Under the pieces are notes generated by a model. The model did no database searches and had not been told where the DNA came from. It worked only from the letters and a program-made list of their open reading frames with translations. Positions 37,001 to 49,383 of a stretch of 64,000 bases of DNA are shown in pieces; position 1 is the stretch's first letter, and each line of letters begins with the position of its first letter. The position numbers were made by a program, and so were the translations under genes. The stretch lies in the NCBI GenBank assembly GCA_002633005.1, contig NMRA01000489.1, forward strand, positions 260,727-324,726, read 5' to 3'. Source of the DNA: Phoronis australis (taxonomy: Eukaryota; Phoronida; Phoronidae).

Positions 37001-40000
37001 TTACTCGCAAGTTCAGCAAAACTTTAGTATTCATTTTGAAGCACGGCAGAAGGTTGAAGTGTATAGTCACAGCTAAATACCGACATAGCAGCGAGGCTCG
37101 TGGTCAACAAATTCCACGCACAATGACTTTTTCAGGACTGTACGATCTTATTGATAAGTTGAAGATGTTACTGTAGAATTTTAGAACTGTAGGTAAGGCA
37201 TTTCTCGCTGGGCACTTATTTTAGCGAGGGGGGGGCGCTTAAAAGGGCATGGACGCTTATTAGGGTGAATAGCGTAATCAAAATCTGTTAAGATATGAAG
37301 TTTACTGTCTAGTAACTAAAAACTGATAATGAACACAAAGTAAAGCCAGTTTTGGCAATTTCCTGAGAACAGTAATTTTAACACATTGCGAACGTGTGAA
37401 AGGAGAGCAGCTTACTGAAGATTTGGCAAAAAAGGAAACTGGCCAGGCAAACGGAAGCTGTTTTCTTTTATAGCACTCAAATGGTGATGAATATGACCAC
37501 TGCAGACTAATGAAACACTGCAAATTAAGTACCGAAAACCTGCACTTTGGAAGATACAAATACGTGAATATTTTTGTCAGATTTTAATTCACTCATAGAA
37601 AAATCCAAATTTTCTCCAATACTAATCAATCTGAACACTGGTCTTCATATGAAAATACCCTCAGGAACAAGTCATGTGGCTATTCACCTCCAAGGCTAAA
37701 GAAAAAGAAAAAACAATGGAATGAAAACTTAACTGTCAGTCACAGATTTCAGATTGTATTGAACCTGCAAAGCTCATACTAAGAGTAGCCTTAAAAATGC
37801 GAAGACGCAAGATATTGTTCAGCCCTTGTACTTTTGACAGAACATATCTTCACCGCAAAATGCCCCTTTGCTGTCCTTGCAACCCCTACCTGTTTGCCAT
37901 ATCGTCATCTTCCCCTCCCCAACCAAAGAACTTGTTGGCATAGCCGTTGACTTTTCTGAACTGCTCTGTTGTTAAGGCTGACACGCCTCCAAAAATATCC
38001 GCATAAGGCAGTCTGGAACACACAGAGCTCATCATTATTGAGCCAATCACTAAAAGACGAAACCTACAGACTGAACATTAGAATAATTTTTAAGGGTCTC
38101 GGCAAGACTAGTAAGACACTACATGTCACTCTGTTATGCCTGAACTTGGCATTACACTTTATGTCAAGATCAGGTACCGTACGTATATGTGAGTTTGGAA
38201 TACCTGAGTAAACTTGGCAAGTCCTTTCAAATAATCACAATGACGATCACAAAAAAATTGCACTGCGCCAAAGCAAATCATGTGTTAATAAAATAAATAA
38301 GCAACCTTTAATCGCTGTTTTTAACTATTAACGATCTTACTGAACAAAACAATAATTGATTAACCACTCACATAAATTATTCCCTGGATCTGTGACACAA
38401 GTTCCAGTAAAGGAGGGGCTAGCAATCACAAAAATTCTTTACACCACAGAACTGGAGGAACCTAGAGTTCCACGTTTATACTGAACAAGTTTCACCGGAT
38501 TGCTAAATTAATGGACTAATAATTCCAAGTACACCCATATGCAATCTTGAGATAAAGCGTATTTCCAAGTTCAAGCACAATGTGCTTCAGAACAACGAAA
38601 AGGAGACGGTGGATATATATACACAGTAACAGACACAAATTAGTCATTCTCTTGCGTAACTTAGACGAAGTTAAGCAGTGCAGCTGTTCCATTACTCAAG
38701 GTCGTGTGTTCGAGTGTCCCTGGACCACACTGTTAGGCCCTTAAGTCAGGTCTCTAGCTCAGTCCCAGTCACACCGCTAGACCCTTGAGTCAGATGTCTA
38801 CCTCCTCAGCTCGAATTTATCTAGTATATAATAAAAAAGCATAAAAATTGTTCCAAGTGATTACTGCAATGGACCCACATGAACGGCCTGTGCACGTCAG
38901 GTACAACGTGTGCCAGACTGTCAGCAATTTTCTTTATAGTATACATCACTCTTTTTCTATCCATAGAAAGGACAATACACCAAGCCAACACTTACTTGTA
39001 GTTGAACTTATCTATGGAAACACTCATGTGACGCGGTTGAGCTGGACAGGAATAAATGTTCCTATCATCCTCTGGAATTAAGTCGACGTCGCTGAATATG
39101 AAACATTGATAGTTGTCCAGTTTGATACCTTCGGCAAACCCTATGTTCATCAACATAGCTCTGTTAAATCTCGTTGGTGGAGCCTGAAAAGTCAAGTATG
39201 GACTTAATAAATTTCAAGCGACGCGTTCAGCCTAAAGAGAACTAAGCACTTATTTAACTTGGAAAGATCCCATAGCTCAACAAAGATCACAGAGTTCAAC
39301 AAGCATAAATGGCTTAGAGAACAAAATATAATATATAAAAATACCATTGGGTGAGGGATGTTTAAATTGACTAACTAAAACGTAGGAGTCGGACATTCAA
39401 CCGAACATGGGAATTTGGAACTGAAATTTGGAAAATTCAAGGATGGGCATTCAGCTAAGAATGGGTACATGGACTACAAAATCAACTCAATTCTCCAATA
39501 AAATTGTTACAATTGCCATTTTGTAATAGGAAGTTGTAGGTTTTGTGTAAATCTCATGTCAATCAGATGAGAAATGCGACCCGTAGCGCATGAATAAACA
39601 AAATTCTCCTGAAATGAGATGGACAGCGCAACATTGATACTAAGTGAAATGAATTTCACCAAGTAATTAACATGAAAATACACCTGTGTCCAAAAGGGCA
39701 GATTTTTTATTGTAGTCAAGGAGGGTTTAACTCAATATCTTAAACGTGTCTCAGCTTTCACTTCTAAAGAGAAAAAAATCTCAGTGGACAGCACCATCCA
39801 CCAGTGTCACATGCACGCTCCCTAGGGGTCCAGCTGTTGCAGACTTTACCAGCCTGTGTGCTGGCGAGATGTGGGACAAACAGACAGGACGAACTGAGCA
39901 TGCTCACACGAGATTTTGAAAAAATGACAAGGTTCTTTCAGAAACATGCATTACTGCCCACAGCACCCTTATTTAGTCATGACCTATAAAATGTAATTCT

Positions 40001-43000
40001 ATGTTGGTTTCACGTTGTCAGCAGCTTGGCTAATTTTATGGAAGCCTCACGATGCCTGTTTGGCAAGTGATATTTGACACTTACCAAGTTCCCTTTTCAA
40101 CACTGCTTGTAGTGCATGTGCAGTGACATAGCTTGTGACTGGTTAAACCTTTTCAACACTGCTTGTAGTGCATGTGCTGTGACATAGCTTGTGACTGGTT
40201 AAACCTTTTCAACACTGCTTGTAGTGCATGTGCAGTGACATAGCTCATGACTGGTTAAACCTTTTCAACACTGCTTGTAGTGCATGTGCAGTGACAGAGC
40301 TTGTGACTGGTTAAACCTTTTCAACACTGCTGGTAGTGCATGTGCTGTGACATAGCTCGTGACTGGTTAAACCTTTTCAACACTGCTTGTAGTGCATGTG
40401 CAGTGACATAGCTTGTGACTGGTTAAACCTTTTCAACACTGCTTGTAGTGCATGTGCTGTGACATAGCTTGTGACTGGTTAAACCTTTTCAACACTGCTT
40501 GTAGTGCATGTGCAGTGACATAGCTCATGACTGGTTAAACCTTTTCAACACTGCTTGTAGTGCATGTGCAGTGACATAGCTCGTGACTGGTTAAACCTTT
40601 TCAACACTGCTGGTAGTGCATGTGCAGTGACATAGCTCGTGACTGGTTAAACCTTTTCAACACTGCTGGTAGTGCATGTAATGTGACATAATGGAAACGT
40701 GCACGCTTGCCAATTCATCATGTCACTCCCTGACATAACTAATTTGGTTGTTAAATGTTCATATTTCGAGATAAACTATAAGAAGTGAGGGATAATTTAG
40801 CGGTTTATCTAGACTAACCTGTAACCAGACTGGAAGCAGACGTAAGATATGAGCACACCCAAGACTGCATCTGATTGCCATATTGCTGGCAGTCTTATCA
40901 ACTACCTTATACAGCTTTAGATTACAATGACTTTTCTGCATACCACAGCAGTCGTCAAAAAGAATACATAGTCACTAAATAGTATAAACGTAACAGATTA
41001 CTGTTCGCAAAATGTGAATAGCAATTTTTCGGTTTTCGACAATTTGGAAGTATAATCAATCTTATGAAGGCTGCATTACATGTAGACACTTCAAAATGAA
41101 GTGTGTGTCCTTGGCATATTTTACATTTACCCAACTAGAGGCCTATTAAACCTGACATGCAACAATATATACTATACTCCCTCAGGCACCAGCATAGCTT
41201 GGAAGACACTGTCTTATAACTAATACTTGATCCAGCTATCAACATTAAAAAAGGAAGGAACTAAGGGACATGAAATCAAAAAACATGCTTACAGTTGGTA
41301 CATATACCTAATGGTATCTTTCCCTAAATGCAGTGACCGTAAGCACCATTTTTAATTTTACATCCTGCAAATACAGAATTTGTTAAATGCAATACACTTT
41401 TCATTGTTCAGTCTTTATTCCGTTACGTTCGTACTTTCGGAACAAAACTCTACTCTCAAAAGTATGAACGTAACGGAATAAAGACTGTGAACAATGAAAA
41501 GTGTCATGCGTTTAACAAATTCTGTATAACCGAAAACTTGCTCCCGAAGTACAGCCAATCCTTCAAATAATGGAAAAAATACCTCAACTTGGAACAATTC
41601 TATTTTTCACAGGCTTTGCATGTCGCTGCAAATGCTGAAAATTTTACCAAATTTTGTTGGTGATAGCTATAATGTACAAACTGTGATAAAAGCAAAGTAA
41701 AATTTTAAGAAAACAATATTTTTGATGAGAAATTACACAAATGAAATTCATGCGATGGATACTCAAACATTATAGGCCTCGAGATTTTCACGAGATAAAA
41801 ATCATGTCTGGATTTCATGTTGATCGATCGAAAAATGCAATTTGTAGCATCCATACAAACAAACAAAAACTTCACGACAAAGCAACATACATGCCTTTAG
41901 AAAAATTTCATTTCGCCAAGTAAAAACCTTCAAATGCAGTCAAATGGTCAAATTTGTGCCATAACAAAAATTGTCGGAGGACCTTAATAAGCCAACGAAC
42001 ACAAGAGTATCATGTAATCAGTGTATGTTTGAATCCATCAGACACTCGCATGAATGAAGCTTAACGTGCGAGTAGGTTGGTGTAATCTATGAATGGGTTC
42101 AAAGGCTTGATGTTGAGTTCAACAGTCGTTGTCTTCCCCAGGCCTCATGATAATTCAGCTCTGTTTATTTTGTCAATTATAATCAGAAGCATGTTGTTGA
42201 GAATCTGTACCAGTTGCAGTATGCTTGCAAAGGATTTCAGTCATATTGGTTTTGGACTTGTGGGACTTCACAACGGTAACTATGGTGGGCGTGGCCTGTT
42301 TTTCGGAACTAACCATCATATCCCAAACTGAAAAAGTTTTACCTTTTTAACTGCTTTGGTCAGTAATTGCTTCCTTCTCTTATAGCCAACCTTCAAAATA
42401 CACTGCACACTAATGAAACCCTCCAAGCACACTGAACTCACCCCATCAGGGACCCTAAATGTATCAATAGACACTGCTGCATGCTTTCCACTCACCTGAT
42501 TCACCACTATTATTGCATAGTCTAGTCTCTGCTTCTGCAGCAGATCATGCACATTATGTAAGAAGACCCGCAAGTGTGCTTCCCTATTCCTGTATGGGAT
42601 GACTATGGCTACTTTGTGCTCTGCCTTGCAGTTCTTTGGTCTCCACCGCCCCCCGGGCTCCAGTTCTGGATGTAGCTGGGCCAGCTCGTCCAGGCTTGGC
42701 ACATTCTCAGTGAATACTTTGATACGACCAACTACAACACAAGTGGAAAGTTATTAAATGAACATTTTCATGTGATCGCTTGTAGCTTAAGTCACAGGAC
42801 TGGAGCGTTGTTAAGACAAAAAAAGGTTTAGTTGGTTTGGATCTCTACCTGGACTCTTTTTGAGGTCTGTGCTAACTGACTAAAGGATAAAAAATAGCCT
42901 GTCTGCAATTTCAGCAAAGCTTTTTTTAATAATTATGAACACAGCCCCAGAAACAGCTTTCAGAATCCAGGTTCTCATTCACTCCCTTACACACATTCTC

Positions 43001-46000
43001 TAGTAAAACCGAGCTCAGAGGAGTAGAAGACACTTTTGTGCAATGTTTGATTGTCTGCCAGTAAAGCCAGGATTTGAACTCGAGTCTCCCGAACGGGAGT
43101 CCGCAGTTCAAACTACTGAGCCACACTGTCTCATCCAAGGTCTTGGGTTTCTTTTTGAAAAACTGCACAAGGGCATGCAAGGTTCAAAACGCTATATTTT
43201 TGAAACTCTTTGGCAAGCAATGAGGAAAAATACTGCATCATTTTTGCTCGTTACATGGGGATTTTCATTTTTGAAAAAGTAGGCATTACACAAAAAATAC
43301 TGCACCACTGACCAAATTCTCCAAACAAAAACAGCCCAGAATCAGTTAATATGCTGTTTTTGGACTTAATGAACATTTTGACTTGATCAACTACAAAACA
43401 AGACAGTGAATGGTTGGATAGTTCAAGAATTAGAGACGTGACAACAAAGGATATATCAAGTGCAGTGTCCTTGAAGAACATCTGGATATGACAAGGTGCA
43501 ACACATAAGTCATGGTCATAGACTATAATGTGCATACAAATTAGTCAAGTCACAGGTGAAAATAAATGAACATCCTGATGTGACCAATTACAATTTAAAG
43601 GTTGCAGGTGGAGAGCTGTCAAAGAAGGTAAACATTCTCCAGTTTAAGAGTCTCTAAAATTTGAAACACTGAAATTCATGCACAAAATGAATTTTCTTGA
43701 TTCTAAAAACTGAAGCATGGGCGATTTCGGTGTTTATCATTTCTCAAATTTTGGGCACTGCATTTTTTATCGACAGTCTGGAAACAGACTTGGCAGTAAA
43801 CAAAATAAATGAAAAAAACTGCCAACACAACCTTTTCAAGCATCCTCACAGTGCGTAACATCCAAGTGAATCAATCAATATTGCATATTTATAAAACTTG
43901 GTGCAAGTTCTGACCTTGAGCACAATAATTGTTTCTCACTGTCCCAAACTGGAGAATGTTTTACAAAATAAACATCTCAATGTGACCAATTACAACACAT
44001 AAAGTTGAAGGCCTTTTAAAAAGAACTTCATATGGAAGGCATTGTAACCAAGAAGGGTCTAGACGCTAAATAAGCAAATATTTCCTTTTTTTAAATAACT
44101 GCAGGAGTATTGTCTGACTGCGAAGAAAATAATTACTTTGAACAGTATTAACATAAGCTGTCCTCCCTTGTGATACTAAACACACCTGACTGGTTCTACC
44201 TGAAGACAGTGACACCAACAACAAAAGAGAGTAAGAACAGATTTTTATATTTGATACAGCACAGGATATTGCTCTGCTTTCAGTGCTTTTACTTCAAGTA
44301 TAAAACGCCTTGTATAACCATGATGACATTACCGTGGTTATGTCTACGTGTAATTGAGCCAGAGCACAGCTGGTAATTATTTCTGTCTTACCTGTACCCA
44401 TAACACTTGTGCTGGGGCAAGTTACCCAGAGTTACCATACTTCAACAAGGTGGGGTAAGTTGTCATGACATGTTGGTCAAGTTGCCCCAGCACAAATAGC
44501 GGCCACATCAGTACTAAACCTAGCAACAACTTGTCCCATAAATAACTTGTTCTAGGGTGACTTGTGTGGATGTGCATTCAATATTAACTAAGACAACATT
44601 GTATACACACCCAAAGAAAAGAAACAAGGTATCTCCTGAGCTTGACCAAGACTGCACTACGCTCACGCAAGAAGCGATGTTAAAAAAATACTTGAAATAT
44701 TTTATTTGCAAGGATTCTATAAAAGTCTTGCTGTGAAGAGCCCAAATCTCCTAACCATGAGTTGTGATGTCATATGATTAAGATACAACACATGGTGGGA
44801 GATTTGTAAAACAGTTACTATACATGACAAACTAAAAGTCATTAATCACTAGAGTGTCACATGAGAGATCAAGTAGAAACAAACAGCACTTCCGAGTAGT
44901 TTGACTGAAACAAAATTTAGACAAGCCTTGTTCCTGCCGCCAGTGTGCAGTTGGCTTTGTGCAAGCCCAATACGACATTCAAGTTCCTGACTGTATTCAC
45001 TTCATTATTACTTGGCAAAATAAATTTCGCCAAGTATGTTGCTTTTCCAACAAGTTTGTTTTTTTCTTTTTTTTTTGTTTGTTCGCACGATACAGGTCGC
45101 AATTTTCGTCCGATCACCACAAAATTTACACATAACACGTAGTTCCGGAAGTACTGGAAGCCTATTGTTTTTCGTCATAATCGGATCCAAGATGGCGGCT
45201 GTGGCACTATGCAGATGTGCACTACATGTATACTGATAATTGTTTACTTACGTTCAAAGACAGTGGAAACATTGGCACTGGCGCATGCGCACCTCGATTT
45301 CGGGGAAAAAATTAACGTTTTTTCTTGTAGAGGGCACATTATAAGGCCAATTCCTTTGAATTTTAAGAGATATTTTCTTCTGACATGCTATTATATAAAG
45401 CCAAAAAACCAGAAGTTGCTTTCAAGATGGCGGATCTGGCGCATATTGACCCATTTTCAGTCGTGCTGAGGTGCCATTTAAACGGGAGGAGGAAATGACG
45501 TGAATTTTTCCATGTGGATTCTCTGAGGTATACTGTCTCTTTCAAATGAACTGTATTTTTTCTCAGACTTACTGTTTTCGAGTTATTTGACTTTGAATTT
45601 CTTTAAAAAAAGCAAATTTCATTTTTTTCGAAAAATTTACGGAGTTGCGTGATACTATCAATTTAGATAGTAGTTTTGAACTGACTTTCAGATGATATCT
45701 TTCATTTTTGCTAGGACATCTACTTTTTGAATTATTCGAGATTTTCTGATAGCATTTTTCCTTTGTTGAGCGCTCTTACTGCCTTGATGTTGGTTTAGCT
45801 TCTATAGAACAAGACTGTAGCCTATTTATTACTGATTTATGACATCTAAGTGCGTCATAAGAATGTTATGATGTTGTGCAGCATCATCACCATCGTCATC
45901 ACATTCGTCATCTTCGTCATCATCTCCGTCGTCGTCTTTTCAGTTAATTTCGCCAAGTGTCGCTCAAGACTGCAGCCTGATGTCTGGCCTCTACGTTCGT

Positions 46001-47828
46001 CGTGTGAATGTTATCATTACTTGAATTGTTCATCATCGCCACCATCAGTGTCATATTCGTCATCATCTCTATCGTCGTCTTTTCTGTTAATTTCACCAAG
46101 TGTCGCTCCTCGGAACGCTTTCATTTGGAAAGTCACATCAGTCAACATGCCTGACAGGTGTCATTACTTTACATCATACATTTATGTAATGCTGCAAAAC
46201 CAAAATACGGCATTACTTTTCAAGCCATTTAAAAATTAATGCTGTAACGAATACATAAAATGCTGCTTGTTTATTTGTAACTTTGTCTCTTCTATGTACA
46301 TATTACACAATTCTAAATATCCTATAGACCTAAGCAGTGTACACATGAAGACAAGTGCCCAGTATGTAGGACAAGTTTTGAAATTTTAACAGCAGGTTAG
46401 TGAACACAGGGACTAGGTTTATATAAGAATTGCCATCACGAGACACACATCAACAGGGCAAAATTATGATGTGATGTGGTGTCCCTGAGTTCAGGAAGCA
46501 GCTTTTGTTGCCAAGTCATTCAAAGTCATATTTATTGCCAGTCAAAAGCCAGGACATGGCTGTCATAAAAATAGTTGAATGTCTTCTCTCTTTAAGTACT
46601 AGACAATCTAATTTGAGACAAGAACATGCCATTTTTAATGAAAATACCGTACTGCAACTACTGCCGTAGTAGCAAGTTTATTCAAAATCTGAAAACCAGA
46701 GTTCCTAATCAATACCTCAATCTTCCACCCCAATGGTTCCCCATCTGCTGAATAAATCGTTTGTTCATTAACATGTTGGCATATAACGTATTATGTACAT
46801 AGTTACAGATTTAATTGCTGACATTTAAACCCAGGTGTGTCGACAGTGTCACTACTCAGTTGTCTACATACTGTTTCCATGCATTGCACCCAAAAGGTAA
46901 AATATCATTGATGTAGGACACAATATGGAGATATGCGAAATTTTATTTCCTCATCTTTTACCCAAAATTAAATGTTTTCCACATTAATAACTTGTACCTT
47001 AGTTACCATAGATATCACCAGGCTATATTCTGAAAATTGTTGGGCACTTACAACAATGTTAGAGGCAATTAAAAAATAAAAAAGAACAATTCTGACCATT
47101 ATTTTTGTCAGAAAATTGGTGAGATTCTACTATAATTAACTTCTTTGACAATATTGTCAATTATCGAATTGTATTGTCTCACTTAATCAGCTGCCTCCGT
47201 TGCCAAAGATCACATTCAATAACTTTTCAATGCTATTAATTTTTGGCACGATCATAAAACTTCTTAATAATAGGAAATCCTAGACGAACACTGAAACTTA
47301 TTAAGTGCAGAAAGGAAATGCATATTTTCTCAGAAAACAAGATTTTTCATGGAGATTGCCATAAGTAACAGCATGATTATTTTCACACGAAACTTTTCAA
47401 TTCTGTACATTTGACTGGCACTGCACATTTGACTGGCACTGCACATTTGACTCGCACTCTACATTTAACTCGTACTGTACAAATTAATTCTTACCTAACT
47501 TAGGCAACAGGCACACTGGCAAGTCAGCTGATCCGTTCTGTGAAGTTGTCACTGGTGTGGGTCCATTGGATGCTGACAGAGATTTAGCAACTGAATTTAA
47601 GGGTTGGCCAGTGACTGGGTTAGATTTAGCCTCTGAACTTGCACCGCTGCCATCTGTTGGCCAGCTACTGTTTTTGAGTGACGTATCAACGAAAAGAACT
47701 TTCTTGAACGAGTTGAAGCTCAGTGTAGCAAAGTTGAAGTTGTTGTACACGAGGAAGCTGACAAAATACTGTAGGCCGATGACAGCAAGGAAGATGACAA
47801 AAATAGCGACTTTGACCTTGGGTGACAT
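34026..47828 (-). CDS. B4GALT: Beta-1,4-galactosyltransferase, complete in six coding exons
   Basis: This is a Golgi type II glycosyltransferase that transfers galactose from UDP-galactose to terminal GlcNAc. Coding exons on the - strand are 47828-47495, 42731-42496, 39183-38996, 38012-37890, 34571-34467 and 34176-34026. All borders are GT-AG and all phases agree, giving 378 residues, as expected for B4GALT1/2-type enzymes. Residues about 5-29 form the signal anchor, followed by a Ser/Pro/Thr-rich stem. The catalytic domain starts near 130 (GGRWRPKNC, VAIVIPYRNRE). The metal-binding FSDVDLIP has DVD at 222-224; GWGGEDDD is at 283-290; M314-x-x-H317 matches the family's second metal motif; DGLNSL is at 343-348. 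The start is the ATG directly before the anchor. The stop is TGA 34028-34026, but AAG/GTAAGC at 34038 is also a good donor, so the last few residues may come from another exon. The paralogue (1 versus 2, 3 or 4) is not resolved. Confidence 0.93.
36461..36503 (+). repeat. 13-bp tandem repeat
   Basis: CTGCTGGTCTCAT/C repeated three times plus a partial unit. Confidence 0.85.
36794..36889. repeat. Inverted repeat upstream of the HIRAN-like ORF
   Basis: CCCGAAGACTAAT and ATTAGTCTTCGGG are exact inverted 13-mers about 70 bases apart. Confidence 0.7.
36925..37176 (+). CDS. Small ORF resembling a HIRAN-type domain, transposon-associated
   Basis: This single 83-codon ORF starts at ATG 36925 and ends at TAG 37176. 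It reads in the order VEKYVASVLKGQTIVGHV, LVFILKHGRRLKCIVTAK, then IPRTMTFSGLYDLIDKLK. That order (a VAVxKxGxxVGHVPR-like block, FFLKHGGxIxCxVTGK-like block, then xPCxYxFxG and LxKL) is what I recognise from HIRAN-like proteins annotated as uncharacterised in many marine invertebrates; the match is from memory. Usual Gly/Pro positions are partly changed (VTRKFS for VPREIS, RRLK for GGxI), so it may be decaying. It lies in a B4GALT intron on the opposite strand. Just upstream is an inverted repeat (36794-36889), and just downstream a G-rich 'gcgctta/gacgcttattaggg' tail typical of invertebrate DNA-transposon debris. I infer a fragment carried by a mobile element rather than a host gene. Confidence 0.5.
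   Translation: MGKIHYNPVEKYVASVLKGQTIVGHVTRKFSKTLVFILKHGRRLKCIVTAKYRHSSEARGQQIPRTMTFSGLYDLIDKLKMLL
40092..40689 (+). repeat. 56-bp satellite, 10.7 copies, with higher-order pattern
   Basis: Units begin CCTTTTCAACACTGC every 56 bases from 40092. Diagnostic variants are GTGCAG/GTGCTG, AGCTTG/AGCTCA/AGCTCG and GCTTGTAG/GCTGGTAG. It lies in the B4GALT intron between 39184 and 42495. Confidence 0.95.
41371..41526. repeat. Long hairpin, about 65-base arms, in a B4GALT intron
   Basis: Left arm from ACAGAATTTGTTAAA through CACTTTTCATTGTTC and CCGTTACGTTC pairs with GAACGTAACGG, GAACAATGAAAAGTG and TTTAACAAATTCTGT. The loop is about 20 bases. Confidence 0.9.
41830..41923 (+). repeat. Partial copy of element C, 3' end only
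   Basis: CATACAAACAAACAAAAAC, GCAACATACATG and ATTTCGCCAAGTAAA match the right end of the 18198-19206 element in order. The rest is missing. Confidence 0.5.
42935..43137 (-). mobile_element. tRNA-derived SINE, copy 2, in a B4GALT intron
   Basis: A box TGGCTCAGTAG (43123-43113) and B box AGTTCAAATCC (43080-43070) flank GGACTCCCGTTCGGGAG, a compensated version of the same stem as in copy 1. The rest of the body aligns with 20365-20572, including CTCTGAGCTC. It is oriented like its host gene. Confidence 0.7.
44406..44509. repeat. Short foldback in a B4GALT intron
   Basis: CTTGTGCTGGGGCAAGTTA near 44406 pairs with CAAGTTGCCCCAGCACAA near 44488. Confidence 0.65.
45005..46115 (-). mobile_element. 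One-kb inverted-repeat element C2, inverted copy of C1
   Basis: Begins with the palindromic CTTGGCAAAATAAATTTCGCCAAG region and ends at CGCCAAGTGT / CACCAAGTGTCGCTCC. Reverse-complemented, it follows 18198-19206 along its length, including the internal motif duplication near 45950 and 46090. It lies in the first B4GALT coding intron. Open frames here, such as 45850-46239, come from the (TCATCG)-rich part and are not genes. Confidence 0.75.
46116..47404. other. B4GALT intron, no other feature seen
   Basis: AT-rich intronic sequence between element C2 and the 18-bp array. Confidence 0.55.
47405..47480 (+). repeat. 18-bp tandem repeat just past B4GALT exon 1
   Basis: ACATTTGACTGGCACTGC repeated four times with decay toward the exon (TTGACTCGC, TTAACTCGT). 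It ends 12-15 bases from the exon 1 donor. Confidence 0.88.
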
Positions 47829-48439
47829 CCTGGATGGACACCGCTTGGCGAGCCTACAATGACAACCATTGAATGTAGTACAAGAACAACTGTATCAGTG
47901 ATCTCCAAACTGTTTGACCTGTCACTGCATCGAGTTTGAATTTGCCGTGACGAGTTTGGCTTGCTTACTTGTGTCAAGTCAGGAAAATCTAAGCAACAAC
48001 TTAGAAATTTTGGGAAATTAGTAACTTCTTATAATCAAATTAGGACATTTTGGTCCAATGGATTTATTAAAAGACTTAACATACGTACACATACTCACCA
48101 AAGTATGGACATGTCCTTTCTAGTTTTCAAACATGTGCATGAATTTTGTAATTCCAGTTGAGATTGAATTTTCTGATGTAGCGAATACTTTTACACACGA
48201 ATTTTAGCCTGGGTCGTAATCATTGATTTGTAGAGGAGCTCAAGTAGACACATAAATACGCCCTCACTTGCAATTGGGGCATATGTCTGTCAGGCTATAA
48301 AAACACATAGATAATCCGATTAATTATTCCTCACCAGTCCATAGATAGGTATTACAATGCAAGTTACACTTGAAACTTAACTAAATTCAACAAAAGGTTT
48401 TCACAAGAAATTTGCTACCTGGCAAGGCTGGCATCAGGT

Positions 48440-49100
48440 TTGTCAAGTGACACACACAAGTCAATTAGATCATTCAGTATTGAATAGCTATCATGCGACG
48501 ACCCATGAGCTAAGGCAGCAAAGCATGATTGTACCTACACTACACCACATCTTCTTGAACAGGCAACAGAACTTTATCAGGCTTTTGTTAGATCGTATTC
48601 CAATTACTGTCCACTTGTTTGGCATTTAAGTGCTGTTTTACAGGCAGAAAAATGGAAAAGATTCGGTTTTGTGTCCACAAGTTTGTGTTTAATGATTACC
48701 AGTCGCCTATTCAGCTTGGCTACCAAGGACAATTACTCCATTCCATTAGTGGCTCATTGAATGATGCGGCTAGCTTTAGAAAGTTTTAAAACACATCCAC
48801 CATGTCCGTCCTCTAAATTGCTTCATATTCCCCTCGATCATCCTATAACTTCCAGGAACAAAATGTCTCATTTGTCTCGAGAGTTCGTTATCTATTTACA
48901 CCTCAAACTGCATACACAATCGAGGTGTTTCTCTGTGGAAAAAATTGCCTGAATCATTCACATGTTGTAATGACCCGATAAAATTTAAATTCCTGCTGAA
49001 AATTCATGTCAAAACCCAATTACCGGTAGGTTTCTTGACTGAAGGGCAAGTTTCAATTACCCCATTCCCTGCCAACACAATAGAGAGCCATCTGGCTAGC
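48440..49100 (+). mobile_element. LINE fragment: reverse transcriptase C-terminal end and 3' UTR, degraded
   Basis: Broken reading frames give blocks typical of the C-terminal end of a non-LTR retrotransposon ORF2: YQAFVRSYSNYCPLVWH, FVFNDYQSPIQL, then SLWKKLPESF followed by FKFLLKIH. Frameshifts and stops separate them. The sequence after the ORF end (about 49005-49100) is shared with 23470-23585, where only the 3' part is kept. Confidence 0.72.
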
Positions 49101-49383
49101 ATCATAACATGCTCCAACTGAACAGAACTACTTGTGCCCTTTTCTTTGACCCAGATCTTCATAAGGAGGAAAATAACCAGGATCATCATATGGAGGACAA
49201 TCAGAAACCTCTTGTATGGTAGTTACATTGGCTGAGAACATGAATTTTGACAAACTGACACATCCCAACAGGTTGGTTGTACTTACATTGCAATTATTTT
49301 AAATGAAATAAAGTAATTTAAAAGATAAGCAATATATATAATCCCATAGTTTTTATTTTCAAAATATACTAATACATATATGG

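Noticed and set aside
38650-38830. tRNA-like or SINE segment (GTGTTCGAGTG)
   Set aside because: A weak B-box-like match without a matching A box; only a diverged 50-bp duplication is visible.
45850-46239. 129-codon Ser/Val-rich ORF with membrane-like stretches
   Set aside because: Comes from GAY/TCATC low-complexity sequence of element C2; the C1 copy does not keep it as a protein.
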